This document shows, piece by piece, positions 46,325-56,351 of a DNA stretch of 64,000 nt (position 1 is the first letter of the stretch; each line of letters opens with the position of its first letter). The position numbers were made by a program, and so were the translations under genes. This stretch comes from Alphaproteobacteria bacterium. GTDB lineage: Bacteria; Pseudomonadota; Alphaproteobacteria; CAAHEQ01; UBA3637. The stretch is from positions 1 through 64,000 of the forward strand of contig JAFYRI010000011.1 of NCBI GenBank assembly GCA_017559525.1, given 5' to 3'. The notes under the pieces were generated by a model. The model was not told the origin of the DNA and did not search any database. It was given only the letters and a program-made list of their open reading frames with translations.

Positions 46325-47473
46325 ATGACACCGTTAAAAGTTTATTTAATTACAGGCGAACCATCCGGAGACTTACTTGGCTCCAGATTAATGCGTGCAT
46401 TAAAAAAACAAACGGAAGGACAAGTTGAATTTATGGGTGTTGGTGGTGAAACCATGCAATCCGAAGGTTTAACCTCTTTATTTGACATCAAAGATTTGGC
46501 CGTCATGGGTATTTTTGAAGTTTTGCCAGGCTTACCAAAAATTTTACGTCACATGAATAATGTTATTGCCGATATTAAAGAAAAAAAACCAGACATTATT
46601 GTGACAATTGACAGTTACAGTTTTTGTGCCCGCATTCATAAAAAATTAAAAAAAGCGAAATGCACCATTCCGCATGTTCACTATGTTGCACCTCAAGTAT
46701 GGGCTTGGAAAAAAGGACGCGCCAAAACGGTTGCAAAATTCATTGATCATATGTTTTGCTTGTTACCCTCTGAACCTGCTTACTTTACACCATATGGTAT
46801 GGCCACAACATTTGTTGGACATCCCGTTGTAGAAGGCGGAGCCTCAAAAGGAAACGGACAAGCCTTCCGTAAAAATCACCTCATACCTCAAAAAACATTG
46901 TTGGTGTGTATGTTACCAGGCAGCCGTCGAAATGAAATTGGTTATTTGTTGCCAGTATTTAAAGAAGCTGTAGAAAAAATTGCTCTGCGTCATCCGGATC
47001 TTTGTGTGATCATACCAACTGTTAAAACCGTTTCTAAAGAAATCAAAACAAATTTAAAAGAATGGTCTATTCCTTATTTAGTTGTTGAAGGTGAGGCCGA
47101 TCGATACGATGCCTTTGCCGCATCAAATGTTGCTATTGCAGCTTCTGGCACAGTATCATTAGAATTAGCAATGGCAGATGTACCACATTTAATTGCTTAT
47201 AAGGTTAACAAATTAACTGGTTTTTTTGCAAAATTATTATTGAAAATAAAATATGTTAATTTGATTAATATCTTGTCTGGTCGTGAAATTATTCCAGAGT
47301 TATTGCAAGATAATTGTACTCCAGATAAAATTGCAGAAACAGTTGAAGGATTGTTGACAGTTGAAAATAAAGATGTTAAACATCACATGAATGTACTTGG
47401 ATTTGGTGGGGATATGACACCGTCCGAGGTGATGGCTGGACATATCATTAAAATGGCAAAACGAGGAGAATAA
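46325..47473 (+). CDS. lpxB: Lipid A disaccharide synthase
   Basis: 382 residues, a family 19 glycosyltransferase joining UDP-diacylglucosamine to lipid X. TGEPSGDLLGSRLMRAL, MGVGG, HYVAPQVWAWKKGRA and LPGSRRNEI are signature blocks, and SGTVSLELA marks the donor site. It starts directly after the lpxI stop. Confidence 0.97.
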   Translation: MTPLKVYLITGEPSGDLLGSRLMRALKKQTEGQVEFMGVGGETMQSEGLTSLFDIKDLAVMGIFEVLPGLPKILRHMNNVIADIKEKKPDIIVTIDSYSFCARIHKKLKKAKCTIPHVHYVAPQVWAWKKGRAKTVAKFIDHMFCLLPSEPAYFTPYGMATTFVGHPVVEGGASKGNGQAFRKNHLIPQKTLLVCMLPGSRRNEIGYLLPVFKEAVEKIALRHPDLCVIIPTVKTVSKEIKTNLKEWSIPYLVVEGEADRYDAFAASNVAIAASGTVSLELAMADVPHLIAYKVNKLTGFFAKLLLKIKYVNLINILSGREIIPELLQDNCTPDKIAETVEGLLTVENKDVKHHMNVLGFGGDMTPSEVMAGHIIKMAKRGE

Positions 47474-47475
47474 AC

Positions 47476-48153
47476 ATGACCGACAGGCGCACACTGTATC
47501 ATTATTCTCTTTGTCCATTCAGTCGCAAGGTTCGATTGGTTTTATTTGAAAAAGGCCTACCCTATGCAATGATCTTTGAAACACCATGGGCTCGCCGTCC
47601 TGAATTTTTACAACTAAGTCCTCTAGGAACTATTCCTGTTTTAATTGAACCAGATGGTCATGCTTTAACAGATCACGTTGCCATTTGTGAGTATTTAAAT
47701 GAAATAAAAACAACACCTAATTTATTAGGAGAAACACCACGAGGACGCGCAGAAGTTAGACGATTAACTAATTTATTTGACACAGAATTTTATATGGACG
47801 TATTTAAACCTTTGGTTGGAGAACGTGTTTTTAAAGCCTTAAAGACTGGTGCGGCCCCTAATTCAAATATGATTCGTGTAGGACGAGAAAATTTAAAAAG
47901 ATATATGCTATACTTGGATTGGCTAACAGCTAGACGCAGTTATTTAGGTGGTAGAAATCTATCCATGGCTGATTTGACTGTGGCTTCTCATTTATCGGTT
48001 TTAGACTATTTAGGTGAAATTTCATGGGAAAATTATACGGATGCAAAACTATGGTATGCAAAAATTAAGTCCAGACCTGCATTTAGTTCTTTACTTCATG
48101 ATAAATTAACTGGTATAATGCCATCAAGTACATATGCTAATTTGGATTTTTAA
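47476..48153 (+). CDS. Glutathione S-transferase-family protein
   Basis: 225 residues. The N-terminal thioredoxin-like domain starts LYHYSLCPFSRKVRLVLFEKGL, with a CPFS site like that of SspA or zeta-class enzymes. LGTIPVLIEPDGHALTDHVAICEYL holds the cis-Pro and the glutathione-binding Asp-His region, here with H in place of the more usual Ser. The helical C-terminal domain ends with the N-capping SMADLTVASHLSVLDYLG. Its place after lpxB suggests envelope stress or an RNA-polymerase role, but substrate is unknown. Confidence 0.88.
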   Translation: MTDRRTLYHYSLCPFSRKVRLVLFEKGLPYAMIFETPWARRPEFLQLSPLGTIPVLIEPDGHALTDHVAICEYLNEIKTTPNLLGETPRGRAEVRRLTNLFDTEFYMDVFKPLVGERVFKALKTGAAPNSNMIRVGRENLKRYMLYLDWLTARRSYLGGRNLSMADLTVASHLSVLDYLGEISWENYTDAKLWYAKIKSRPAFSSLLHDKLTGIMPSSTYANLDF

Positions 48154-48164
48154 GGAGAATGGGC

Positions 48165-48584
48165 ATGAAGAAAAAATTTACAACTCTTTTACTTGGCGTT
48201 TGTTTGGCTACACTCACAGCATGTGGGGGCGGACAAAAAATTTATTATTGGGAACGCCCTGATACAGGAGCCGTATGGTTTGCCAGAGACCACAATCAAT
48301 GTTTACGAGCTGCAGACTGGTGGCCATATTATTTCCCAGGATATACTATCACTCCACCTTGGGGCTGGGGAACTCCTCCAGAACACGCATTAAGATTTGA
48401 TAATGATGCAGCACATGGTATTTGGGCTGAATTCACACCATTTCCAGGAGCTCAACCAGTTTATGTAAACTCTTTACGTGGTGATTGGTCTATGTCTTAT
48501 TCCACATATGAACGTTGTATGGAAGACCGTGATTATCGTCAACGTAAACCATCCACACAAAACCGTGAAGTTTTCCAACAATAG
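48165..48584 (+). CDS. Trp/Tyr-rich lipoprotein
   Basis: About 139 residues from the ATG at 48165, which is well spaced from AAGGAG; the ATG 6 bases earlier is too close. A lipobox signal ends LATLTAC. The mature part has many aromatic residues (YYWERPDTGAVWFARDHNQC, WWPYYFPGYTITPPWGWG), then SYSTYERCMEDRDYRQ, the Cys plus charged ending seen in small proteobacterial lipoproteins. Its partners and role are unknown. Confidence 0.78.
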   Translation: MKKKFTTLLLGVCLATLTACGGGQKIYYWERPDTGAVWFARDHNQCLRAADWWPYYFPGYTITPPWGWGTPPEHALRFDNDAAHGIWAEFTPFPGAQPVYVNSLRGDWSMSYSTYERCMEDRDYRQRKPSTQNREVFQQ

Positions 48585-48602
48585 TTAGGATAAGAACATC
48601 TT

Positions 48603-49742
48603 ATGTCTAAAATGATCATCGCACAAATTTTACCGGCTTTGGAAATCGGAGGCGTTGAACGAGGAACGATTGAAATTGCAGCGGCTTTACAAAAAGAAGG
48701 CATTACAAACTATGTTATTTCAAATGGCGGTAGAATGGTACCAGAATTGGAACGATTAGGTGTAGAACATATTACCCTACCCGTTCACAGCAAAAATCCA
48801 TTTAAAATATATAGGAATGCACGTACCATTGCAAAAATCGCCAAAGAAAAAGGTTTTACATTAATGCATGTGCGCTCTCGGGCACCGGCTTGGGCCGTCA
48901 AATGGGCTTCGAAAATAACTAAAATCCCATTTATGACAACATTTCACGGTGTTTATGGCGTAAAACCAGCCATCAAAAAACATTATAATATTGTTATGAC
49001 ACAAGGTGTGCGCATGATTGCCATTTCCAATCATGTTAAAAATCAAGTATTGCGCGATTATCAAATGGATGAAACTAAAATCAGATTAGTATACCGTGGT
49101 GCTGATACAAATCGTTTTAATCCTGAAAAAGTATCACAAGATCAAATTGCCGATTTAATGATGCAATACCATATTCCGATGGATAAGCCCATCATTATGT
49201 TGCAAGGGCGCTTAACACATTGGAAAGGCCAATTAGCGATGATTGATGCCTTAATAAAAATGAAGCACAAAGAGGTCACCGTTTTATTTATCGGCCATCA
49301 TCAAGGGCGCACCGATTATTATAATGAACTTAACGAAAAGATTAAGGCATTACCAAAGGAAACAACTGTCTTAACATTTGCTCTTACAGGTAAAGAAATG
49401 CCGACCGTTTTGGCACTCAGCGACATTGCCGTTTCGGCCTCATTAAAACCGGAACCATTTGGTCGTGCAATGCCAGAAGCTCAAGCTATGGGCAAAATTG
49501 TTGTTGCTTTTAATCATGGTGGCGCCTCTGAAACTGTTGAAGACGGTCAAACCGGATTTTTGGTTGAACCATGTAATACCGATGCATTGGCAAAAAAATT
49601 AGATGAAATTTTGGATATGCCCATTTCTGAACGTCAAAAAATTGGTCAAAATGCTATTCGCTCAGTTAATGAAAACTTTTCGGTTCAAACCATGCAAGAA
49701 AAAACTTTATCCGTTTATAAGGAAATTCATTCATGCCAATAA
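48603..49742 (+). CDS. Family 4 glycosyltransferase
   Basis: 379 residues of GT-B fold. ILPALEIGGVERGTIEIAAAL is the N-terminal Gly loop. The donor-site motif is EPFGRAMPEAQAMGK (E-x7-E), and LQGRLTHWKGQ precedes it. It is probably involved in LPS core or capsule synthesis, given the lpx genes upstream. It overlaps the next small membrane protein by 10 bases. Confidence 0.9.
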   Translation: MSKMIIAQILPALEIGGVERGTIEIAAALQKEGITNYVISNGGRMVPELERLGVEHITLPVHSKNPFKIYRNARTIAKIAKEKGFTLMHVRSRAPAWAVKWASKITKIPFMTTFHGVYGVKPAIKKHYNIVMTQGVRMIAISNHVKNQVLRDYQMDETKIRLVYRGADTNRFNPEKVSQDQIADLMMQYHIPMDKPIIMLQGRLTHWKGQLAMIDALIKMKHKEVTVLFIGHHQGRTDYYNELNEKIKALPKETTVLTFALTGKEMPTVLALSDIAVSASLKPEPFGRAMPEAQAMGKIVVAFNHGGASETVEDGQTGFLVEPCNTDALAKKLDEILDMPISERQKIGQNAIRSVNENFSVQTMQEKTLSVYKEIHSCQ

Positions 49743-50119
49743 AAATGCCTCGCATTAAATTAAAAAAGAAAAAAACAACAGAACCATTAACACCGGAACA
49801 ACGTTTAACGCAAGCCGAAAAAGTGGCAGCTGCCTTACAAAAGGCAAGATTGGGCGATTATATCACATATATGAGCAGTCCATGGCGCATCATTTGGACC
49901 AATATGTTAATCGGCATGTCTCGAGGCGTGGGATTAACTCTTGGTTTTGCGATTGTTATTGTTATTACAATCAAGGTGTTAAGTTTGCTGATTTCATGGA
50001 AATTCCCATGGCTATCCGATATGTCACAAGGATTATTGGATGTGATTAAAACAACACCAGGCTTAGAACCATTTTCAAAAGTAATTGACGAAAGTATCGC
50101 AGCCAATCCAACAAGATAA
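49733..50119 (+). CDS. Small membrane protein, DUF5665-like
   Basis: 128 residues. A basic N-terminus (RIKLKKKKTTEPLTPEQRL) is followed by a helix reading ALQKARLGDYITYMSSPWRIIWTNMLIGMSRGVGLTLG spread over 34-72 and one or two membrane segments (~62-95). The pattern resembles DUF5665. Translation is coupled to the upstream glycosyltransferase by a 10-base overlap. Confidence 0.75.
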   Translation: MPIKMPRIKLKKKKTTEPLTPEQRLTQAEKVAAALQKARLGDYITYMSSPWRIIWTNMLIGMSRGVGLTLGFAIVIVITIKVLSLLISWKFPWLSDMSQGLLDVIKTTPGLEPFSKVIDESIAANPTR

Positions 50120-50142
50120 AATTGGTAAAAAAGGAGTAAAAA

Positions 50143-51312
50143 ATGCGACAAGAATCTGGTCGTTCTATGGTGGAAATGCTCGGAACACTTGCCATTATTG
50201 GTGTACTGAGTATTGGTAGTATTGCCGGGTATTCTTATGGTATAGATAAACATCATGCGAATCAAACGATTAATGATATCATGTTAATGGGTATAGATGC
50301 TATTACCCAAGCATCTCAACGAAAAGACCCATCATTAGTCGAATGGGGTACAAAAACATCTGTTGGATATACTTTTTCTGCAACAACTGATCCAGAAAAC
50401 GACACCAAATACGGCATCAAAATTGAAGGAGTACCTTCCCGTATTTGTAAAATGATAGGAGATGCCTTAAAATCTACGGTAGAGGTATATGTTTCAGATG
50501 AAGGCTACAATGTTTCCAGTAATGTCAAAGACCCTTGTGATTTATCAGATAAAAACACGATGGAATTTTATTTTGACTTAACACCACCAGAATGTAAAAC
50601 AGATGCAGATTGTGGTGAAGGCAACTATTGTGATACCAATATGGGATGGTGTTTTAGTGGTGAAAAACCAATGATAACAGCTACAAGACCATTTTGTATG
50701 CACGGAGAAAACAATCAATGTTGTGGTAATATAAGTGGTGCTCCCGGCTATGAATTGAAGCACGGAAATGATTGTACTTTATCAGATGGTACAAGTGGCA
50801 TGTGTTATTATGGGGAATGCATTGCCAAAGGTTGTACATACACAAAAAATAAGTGTCGTGGCGAAAAAGAATATTGTGCCAGCCCGAATACCAGTTGTGA
50901 CGAGGCTTTCCCTGAAGGTAAAACGGGTTCATGCGTTAAGGTAGATTTTACAGCTCACAATATCAATGGTAAAACATATTATGTTTCAAAATGGCCCATG
51001 TCTTGGTGGGATGGAGATGCCGCCTGTCGTTCTATAGGTCGAGATGGATTAATTAGTGGTTATGAATTACTTAATAATTGGGACGGTTCTAACTCTTATC
51101 AGTCTTCACCTGTTCATTATTTTACAAAAAATGACCTAGCTGAATTTTTAGAAGAAATCACTTTTTATTCTCATGATAATGTTAGGATTTGGCTATCTGA
51201 AAATGAAAACACCTGTAAAGCTTATTCCTTGTTTTTGTACAGTGGAAGTGTTAGCGGTTATGATAAGAATGATAGCGATTCATGGTATGGGAACTATGCC
51301 GTCTGTAAATGA
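50143..51312 (+). CDS. Prepilin-like protein with Cys-rich modules and lectin-like tail
   Basis: 389 residues with GGAG-type ribosome site. It opens MRQESGRSMVEMLGTLAI, giving only six residues before the prepilin-type processing site, Glu at +5 and a hydrophobic helix. It shares SR(V/I)C.M.GDALK, DPC, C.TDADCGE..YCD, GCTYxKNKC and YCASPNxSC with the protein at 10292. The C-terminal domain is YYVSKWPMSWWDGDAACR, IWLS, AVCK. Between the shared parts the two differ: this one has FCMHGENNQCC where the other has an extra CTKDSDC module. It is probably a minor pilin or adhesin. A strong terminator follows. Confidence 0.8.
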   Translation: MRQESGRSMVEMLGTLAIIGVLSIGSIAGYSYGIDKHHANQTINDIMLMGIDAITQASQRKDPSLVEWGTKTSVGYTFSATTDPENDTKYGIKIEGVPSRICKMIGDALKSTVEVYVSDEGYNVSSNVKDPCDLSDKNTMEFYFDLTPPECKTDADCGEGNYCDTNMGWCFSGEKPMITATRPFCMHGENNQCCGNISGAPGYELKHGNDCTLSDGTSGMCYYGECIAKGCTYTKNKCRGEKEYCASPNTSCDEAFPEGKTGSCVKVDFTAHNINGKTYYVSKWPMSWWDGDAACRSIGRDGLISGYELLNNWDGSNSYQSSPVHYFTKNDLAEFLEEITFYSHDNVRIWLSENENTCKAYSLFLYSGSVSGYDKNDSDSWYGNYAVCK

Positions 51313-51333
51313 TTTTTTTAGACTTTCTTCTTT

Positions 51334-51364
51334 TGCTGATATCTCGAATATCAGCATTTTTTTT
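51334..51364 (+). terminator. Terminator of the second prepilin-like gene
   Basis: TGCTGATAT and ATATCAGCA form a 9-bp stem around CTCGA and are followed by eight T. Confidence 0.95.
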
Positions 51365-51550
51365 ACCATCAAAATTCATATTTCAAACTCTAAAAATATT
51401 TCAATATTCTCCTTTGTTCAGCTTCTTTTTACTTTTCACATAAGTATCAAAAAAGATGCTTGCATTTTTGATAAAAATATGCCTAAATGTTAGAGATTTT
51501 AAAGCACCCACATGGTGTGGGTCAAACTTGTCAAGAAAAGGAGAAAATTT

Positions 51551-52558
51551 ATGACAGTTAGAGTTGCTATTAACGGTTTCGGTCGTATCGGCCGTTTGGT
51601 TTACCGCGCATTCTTAGAATCCGGTCGCAAAGACATTGATATCGTTGCCATCAACGATTTAGGTGATGCAAAAGCCAATGCTTACTTATTGAAATACGAT
51701 TCCATTCACGGTGCTACATGCTTTGATGTTCGTGCAGAAGACGATTACATCATCGCCGGTGATTACAAAACAAAAGTAATCGCTCAACGTGATCCAACTC
51801 AATTACCTTGGAAAGAAATGGATATCGATATCGTATTCGAATGTACAGGTATCTTCACAGCTAAAGAAAAAGCTATGGTTCATATCGAAGCTGGTGCAAA
51901 ACGTGTATTGGTATCTGCTCCATCTCAAGGCGCTGATAAAACAATCGTATACGGCGTAAACGATAGCACATTAACAGCTGACGATATCGTTGTTTCTAAC
52001 GCTTCTTGTACAACAAACTGCTTGGCTCCAGTTGCTTATGTATTGGATAAAGAATTTGGCATTAAACAAGGTTTCATGACAACAATTCACTCCTATACAA
52101 ACGACCAAAAAATCTTAGACCAAGTTCACAAAGATTTGTATCGTTCTCGCGCTGCTGCTATGAGCATGATTCCAACATCCACAGGTGCTGCTAAAGCTGT
52201 TGGTTTGGTATTACCTCAATTAGCTGGTAAATTGGACGGTGTTTCTATCCGCGTTCCGACCCCAGACGTTTCTTTGGTCGATGCTAACTTCATCGTCAGC
52301 CGCGAAGTAACAAAAGAAGAAGTTAACGCCGCTATGAAAAAATATGCAGAAGGCGAATTAAAAGGTATCTTGGGCTACAATGAATTGCCATTGGTATCTA
52401 TTGACTTCACACACAACCCACACTCTTCTACTTTTGATGCTAGCGGCACAAAAGTCATGGGTGGCACACAATTGCGTGTGATGAGCTGGTACGACAACGA
52501 ATGGGGCTTCTCCAACCGTATGTTAGACACAGCCGCCGCTATGGGCAAATTCTTGTAA
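51551..52558 (+). CDS. gap: Glyceraldehyde-3-phosphate dehydrogenase
   Basis: 335 residues from the ATG at 51551, which has AAGGAG upstream; a longer frame would add an unconserved tail. It oxidises glyceraldehyde-3-phosphate in glycolysis. VRVAINGFGRIGRLVYRA binds NAD and SNASCTTNCLAP holds the catalytic Cys. Codon use is biased toward T/A endings like tuf, which fits high expression. It is monocistronic between strong terminators. Confidence 0.97.
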   Translation: MTVRVAINGFGRIGRLVYRAFLESGRKDIDIVAINDLGDAKANAYLLKYDSIHGATCFDVRAEDDYIIAGDYKTKVIAQRDPTQLPWKEMDIDIVFECTGIFTAKEKAMVHIEAGAKRVLVSAPSQGADKTIVYGVNDSTLTADDIVVSNASCTTNCLAPVAYVLDKEFGIKQGFMTTIHSYTNDQKILDQVHKDLYRSRAAAMSMIPTSTGAAKAVGLVLPQLAGKLDGVSIRVPTPDVSLVDANFIVSREVTKEEVNAAMKKYAEGELKGILGYNELPLVSIDFTHNPHSSTFDASGTKVMGGTQLRVMSWYDNEWGFSNRMLDTAAAMGKFL

Positions 52559-52579
52559 GAGTTTGTTTTCGGTTTACGC

Positions 52580-52608
52580 GTCCCACCAACTGGTGGGACG
52601 TTTTTTTG
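52580..52608 (+). terminator. Terminator of gap
   Basis: GTCCCACCA and TGGTGGGAC form a 9-bp stem around AC, followed by a run of seven T after one G. The arms recall the hairpin at 34-48. Confidence 0.95.
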
Positions 52609-52800
52609 TGCGAAAATTAAATGTTTAAAAAAATGAAAATATAAAACAAATCTTATTTTGGATATAAAAAAGGCGCCAACGCTTATGAAAAAAATCAAAC
52701 ACTGGCATAGGGGGTTATCGGTTTTACCCTCTTCCCTAGAGAGAATATTATCCAAAAAACCGATAAAAATGCGAACTGTGTTTTAGTCTTTTATACCTTC
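52609..52800. other. Intergenic stretch with a strong hairpin
   Basis: No convincing gene is seen here. TTATCGGTTTT (52715-52725) and AAAACCGATAA (52756-52766) are perfect 11-bp complements around a 30-base segment that itself holds CTCT/AGAG. No T run follows on either strand, so a simple terminator is unlikely; a structured RNA or a leader remnant is possible. A GGCGCC palindrome lies at 52672. Confidence 0.45.
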
Positions 52801-52914
52801 TTAACTGCTAGTAGAAGTATATGCACAATTAATTAAGTCAGCAGCTATATTTTCTAAAGCAGCATCAATACTATATAAAGGAACAGTAATGGCAAATAAA
52901 AAAACACGAAACAT
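52801..52914 (-). CDS. Very short possible gene or gene remnant
   Basis: A 37-codon frame starting ATG at 52914, 11 bases after the stop of the gene at 52926. Its first ~12 residues are hydrophobic (FRVFLFAITVPL), then DAALENIAADLINCAYTS. There is no good ribosome site. It could be a small secreted peptide or the remains of a longer gene. Confidence 0.3.
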   Translation of the reverse strand: MFRVFLFAITVPLYSIDAALENIAADLINCAYTSTSS

Positions 52915-52925
52915 CTCAATATTTT

Positions 52926-53480
52926 TTAGCGAACAAATGGTAATTTTGGCAAAATTAAAAATTGTTCCAATAAAACTTGAACTACATTTTTTAATCGTTC
53001 TTTTTCCAACGGACTTTGTGGATTTTTAAATGTTTTTAAATATTGCATCCCAATAACCTCAGCTCTATCTGGATTACGATAAAAACGCCATAAATTTAAT
53101 TCCAATCCCTGCTCTGTTTTTAAAAAGAATGTTATCGTAGGTTCTTTTGTAAAACGATGAATTGCCATTTTTGCCACTTGATTATCCGCCAATAATTTAT
53201 CATATAATCCTTGAGCAACAAATATTGAATCTGTTCTATTTTTAAACAAATGAACTGCAATCAAAGAGCTAAAACCATCTATACTCTCACCCTCGATAAA
53301 ATACTCATTTTGAATTTCATCTCCATATTCAAATGTATAAATATATCCCATAAATGATACGCTGGTTTTACCTTTATTCACTTTTTCTTGGGGCGATAAA
53401 TACCATGTTGATGTACCCGCAAAAACAGATAACACCGGAAAAAAAATTCCCAAACAAATAATAACCATCATTTTTTTCAT
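52926..53480 (-). CDS. Secreted protein of unknown function
   Basis: 184 residues. A signal peptide (MKKMMVIICLG... ending SVFA, ~21) leads into a soluble domain with SFMGYIYTFEYGDE, LIAVHLFKNRTDS and LNLWRFYRNPD. I recognise no family. The start codon at 53480 lies about 100 bases from the divergent dUTPase-like gene, so the two may share a control region. Confidence 0.65.
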   Translation of the reverse strand: MKKMMVIICLGIFFPVLSVFAGTSTWYLSPQEKVNKGKTSVSFMGYIYTFEYGDEIQNEYFIEGESIDGFSSLIAVHLFKNRTDSIFVAQGLYDKLLADNQVAKMAIHRFTKEPTITFFLKTEQGLELNLWRFYRNPDRAEVIGMQYLKTFKNPQSPLEKERLKNVVQVLLEQFLILPKLPFVR

Positions 53481-53583
53481 ATCTTAAAGATATGACAATA
53501 ATATATTGTTGTCAAACAAAAACCCCCTTGACTTTTATTATATTTTTTGTCAGTATAAAATCAAAAGAGGATCACACACAACC

Positions 53584-54117
53584 ATGATAACGCCCAAAAT
53601 TCATATTGTAAGAACAGCAGATGGAATGGATTTTCCTTTGCCATCTTACACATCCAAACATCATGTTGGTTTGAATTTAATGGCTGCCATTTCAGCTCCC
53701 GTCAAAATTGGTCCTCGTGAACGTGTACGCATTCCAACAGGATTTGCTGTTGCATTACCAAATGGATTGTGTGGACAAATCGTCAGCAACAGAGAAATGG
53801 CGTTAAAAAATGGTATTATTGTGGTTGATGCCCCCAGCATTATTCATCCAGCAGATAGAGAACCTTTATTTGTTTTACTCAGAAATGAAAGTTCAGAACC
53901 ATTTGTATTGCGTCGCGGTATGTCAATTGCTCAAATGTTATTAATACCAGTTATTCAAACTGCTTGGCAAGAAATTAAAACAGATTTAAATGAACACCCA
54001 AACAAATTAACTGAAGTACAGGTGGAAAATTTTGAAGAAACGGTTCATTCTAAAACAACTTTAGATAATCCAAAGCGCGTAAGAGCATCCATCCGAGAAA
54101 GGACCGCAAAGTGAAAA
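53584..54117 (+). CDS. Degenerate dUTPase-fold protein
   Basis: About 176 residues from the ATG at 53584 (AGAGG upstream). Alignment by eye to dUTPase covers the whole fold, but the active site is altered. Motif 1 reads VGLNLMAA where AG.DLRA is usual. Motif 2 reads IVSNREMALKNGI instead of PRSGLA.K.GI. Motif 3 reads SIIHPADREPL instead of G.ID.DY.G.L, losing the catalytic Asp and Tyr. The glycine-rich motif 5 is absent. It is probably not an active dUTPase and may bind nucleotides or a protein partner. The frame closes at about 54114. It is coupled to the SH3 gene by a 4-base overlap. Confidence 0.7.
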
Positions 54118-54593
54118 AGTATATCTTTTACACTTTATTCGGATTATTATTTAACTGCATTTCTACACAAGCTGCAGATCTCACTTCTTTACCCCGTTTT
54201 GCATCCTTACGCCACAACCAAGTTAATTTAAGAACCGGCCCCGGTAATCGTTATCCTATTATGTGGGTTTATCAAGAAAAAGGATATCCCGTTGAAATTA
54301 TCGATGAATATGAATTATGGCGACAAATTCGTGAAGTGGACGGAACAACTGGTTGGATTCATCGTACACAAATTACCGGAGTACGTCACGCATTAGTATT
54401 AGAAGAATGTTCGTTGATTAATGCTCCTCGTATGGATGGAAAAACAGTCGCAATTGCACAAAAAGGAACTATCGGACGCATTTTAAAATGCCCCAAAAAT
54501 TCAGATTATTGCCTTTTAGATTTTGGCTCCATAAAAGGATGGATGGCTAAAAATATGTTTTATGGGCTATACAAAGGCGAAATTATAGATTAA
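54111..54593 (+). CDS. Secreted bacterial SH3-domain protein
   Basis: 160 residues. A signal peptide ends STQA (~22). RHNQVNLRTGPGNRYPIMWVYQEKGYPVEII is an SH3b pattern, followed by WIHRTQITG and a second, weaker half ending GWMAKNMFYG. Such proteins (DUF1058-like) bind peptidoglycan in the periplasm. It overlaps the dUTPase-like gene by 4 bases. Confidence 0.85.
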   Translation: MKKYIFYTLFGLLFNCISTQAADLTSLPRFASLRHNQVNLRTGPGNRYPIMWVYQEKGYPVEIIDEYELWRQIREVDGTTGWIHRTQITGVRHALVLEECSLINAPRMDGKTVAIAQKGTIGRILKCPKNSDYCLLDFGSIKGWMAKNMFYGLYKGEIID

Positions 54594-54644
54594 AAAACAA
54601 AAAATGCTATTTTGTTAACTTAATTTTGACCATTTATTTGTTAA

Positions 54645-55751
<1,107 letters not shown>

Positions 55752-55845
55752 CAATAAAAATATTACTTTTCAAAATATTGTTTAAATAGACAATACTTTT
55801 TTTTATATCCGCCCCCAAAAACAGACAAAAAAGTTGAAAAAAACA

Positions 55846-55874
55846 TTGACTTTCGATTAAATCAGTGATACAAA
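55846..55874 (+). promoter_or_regulatory. Promoter of the BamE-like lipoprotein gene
   Basis: TTGACT (-35), a 17-base spacer and TACAAA (-10), about 35 bases before the start at 55909. Confidence 0.6.
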
Positions 55875-55908
55875 TTAACTATCTGTTAACTTTTAAAAAG
55901 GAGATATT

Positions 55909-56277
55909 ATGAAAAAAATCGTATTAACAGTTGCTGCTTTAGCAATGCTTGGCGCTTGTTCCACTGCTACAAATTTGGACCCTTGGATTGGTCGTAGCGA
56001 AGATGAAGTAATTACTCGCTTAGGTTTACCTCTTAGAGCTTATAAATCTCATGAAAAAAAATATATGGTATACGATTTATCTCAAACTAAAGGTTCTTCA
56101 TATTGGTTTGGCATGAATAATGGTATATACACTGTATCTAACTGTGGTTATGTTACTCCAGTTTCTCCATGTAGCAAAACAACAGTAACTGTAAATGGTT
56201 CCACGAGCTGCCAAACAGTTTTTGTGTTAGAGGATGGTGAAGTTGAAGATTGGACAACAACTGGTCGTTGTTATTAA
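55909..56277 (+). CDS. BamE/SmpA-like lipoprotein
   Basis: 122 residues. The lipobox signal ends AMLGAC. WIGRSEDEVITRLGLPLRAY is the helix-turn pattern of the SmpA/OmlA fold, in which the W.G....V...LG.P motif is typical. A Ser/Thr/Cys-rich strand region and DGEVEDWTTTGRCY end the protein. BamE assists BamA, but similar small lipoproteins have other roles. AAGGAG precedes the ATG. Confidence 0.75.
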   Translation: MKKIVLTVAALAMLGACSTATNLDPWIGRSEDEVITRLGLPLRAYKSHEKKYMVYDLSQTKGSSYWFGMNNGIYTVSNCGYVTPVSPCSKTTVTVNGSTSCQTVFVLEDGEVEDWTTTGRCY

Positions 56278-56302
56278 TTTTTTTCTATATTTAGTAAAAC
56301 CT

Positions 56303-56333
56303 AAAGCCTCAGAAACATTCTGAGGCTTTTTTT
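56303..56333 (+). terminator. Terminator of the BamE-like gene
   Basis: AAAGCCTCAGAA and TTCTGAGGCTTT form a 12-bp stem around ACA, followed by a T run. Confidence 0.95.
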
Positions 56334-56351
56334 CATAAATGTTATCACATT

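Noticed and set aside
52375..52755. 126-codon minus-strand frame overlapping the gap terminator
   Set aside because: It runs through the gap coding end and its terminator, has no ribosome site and no family likeness.
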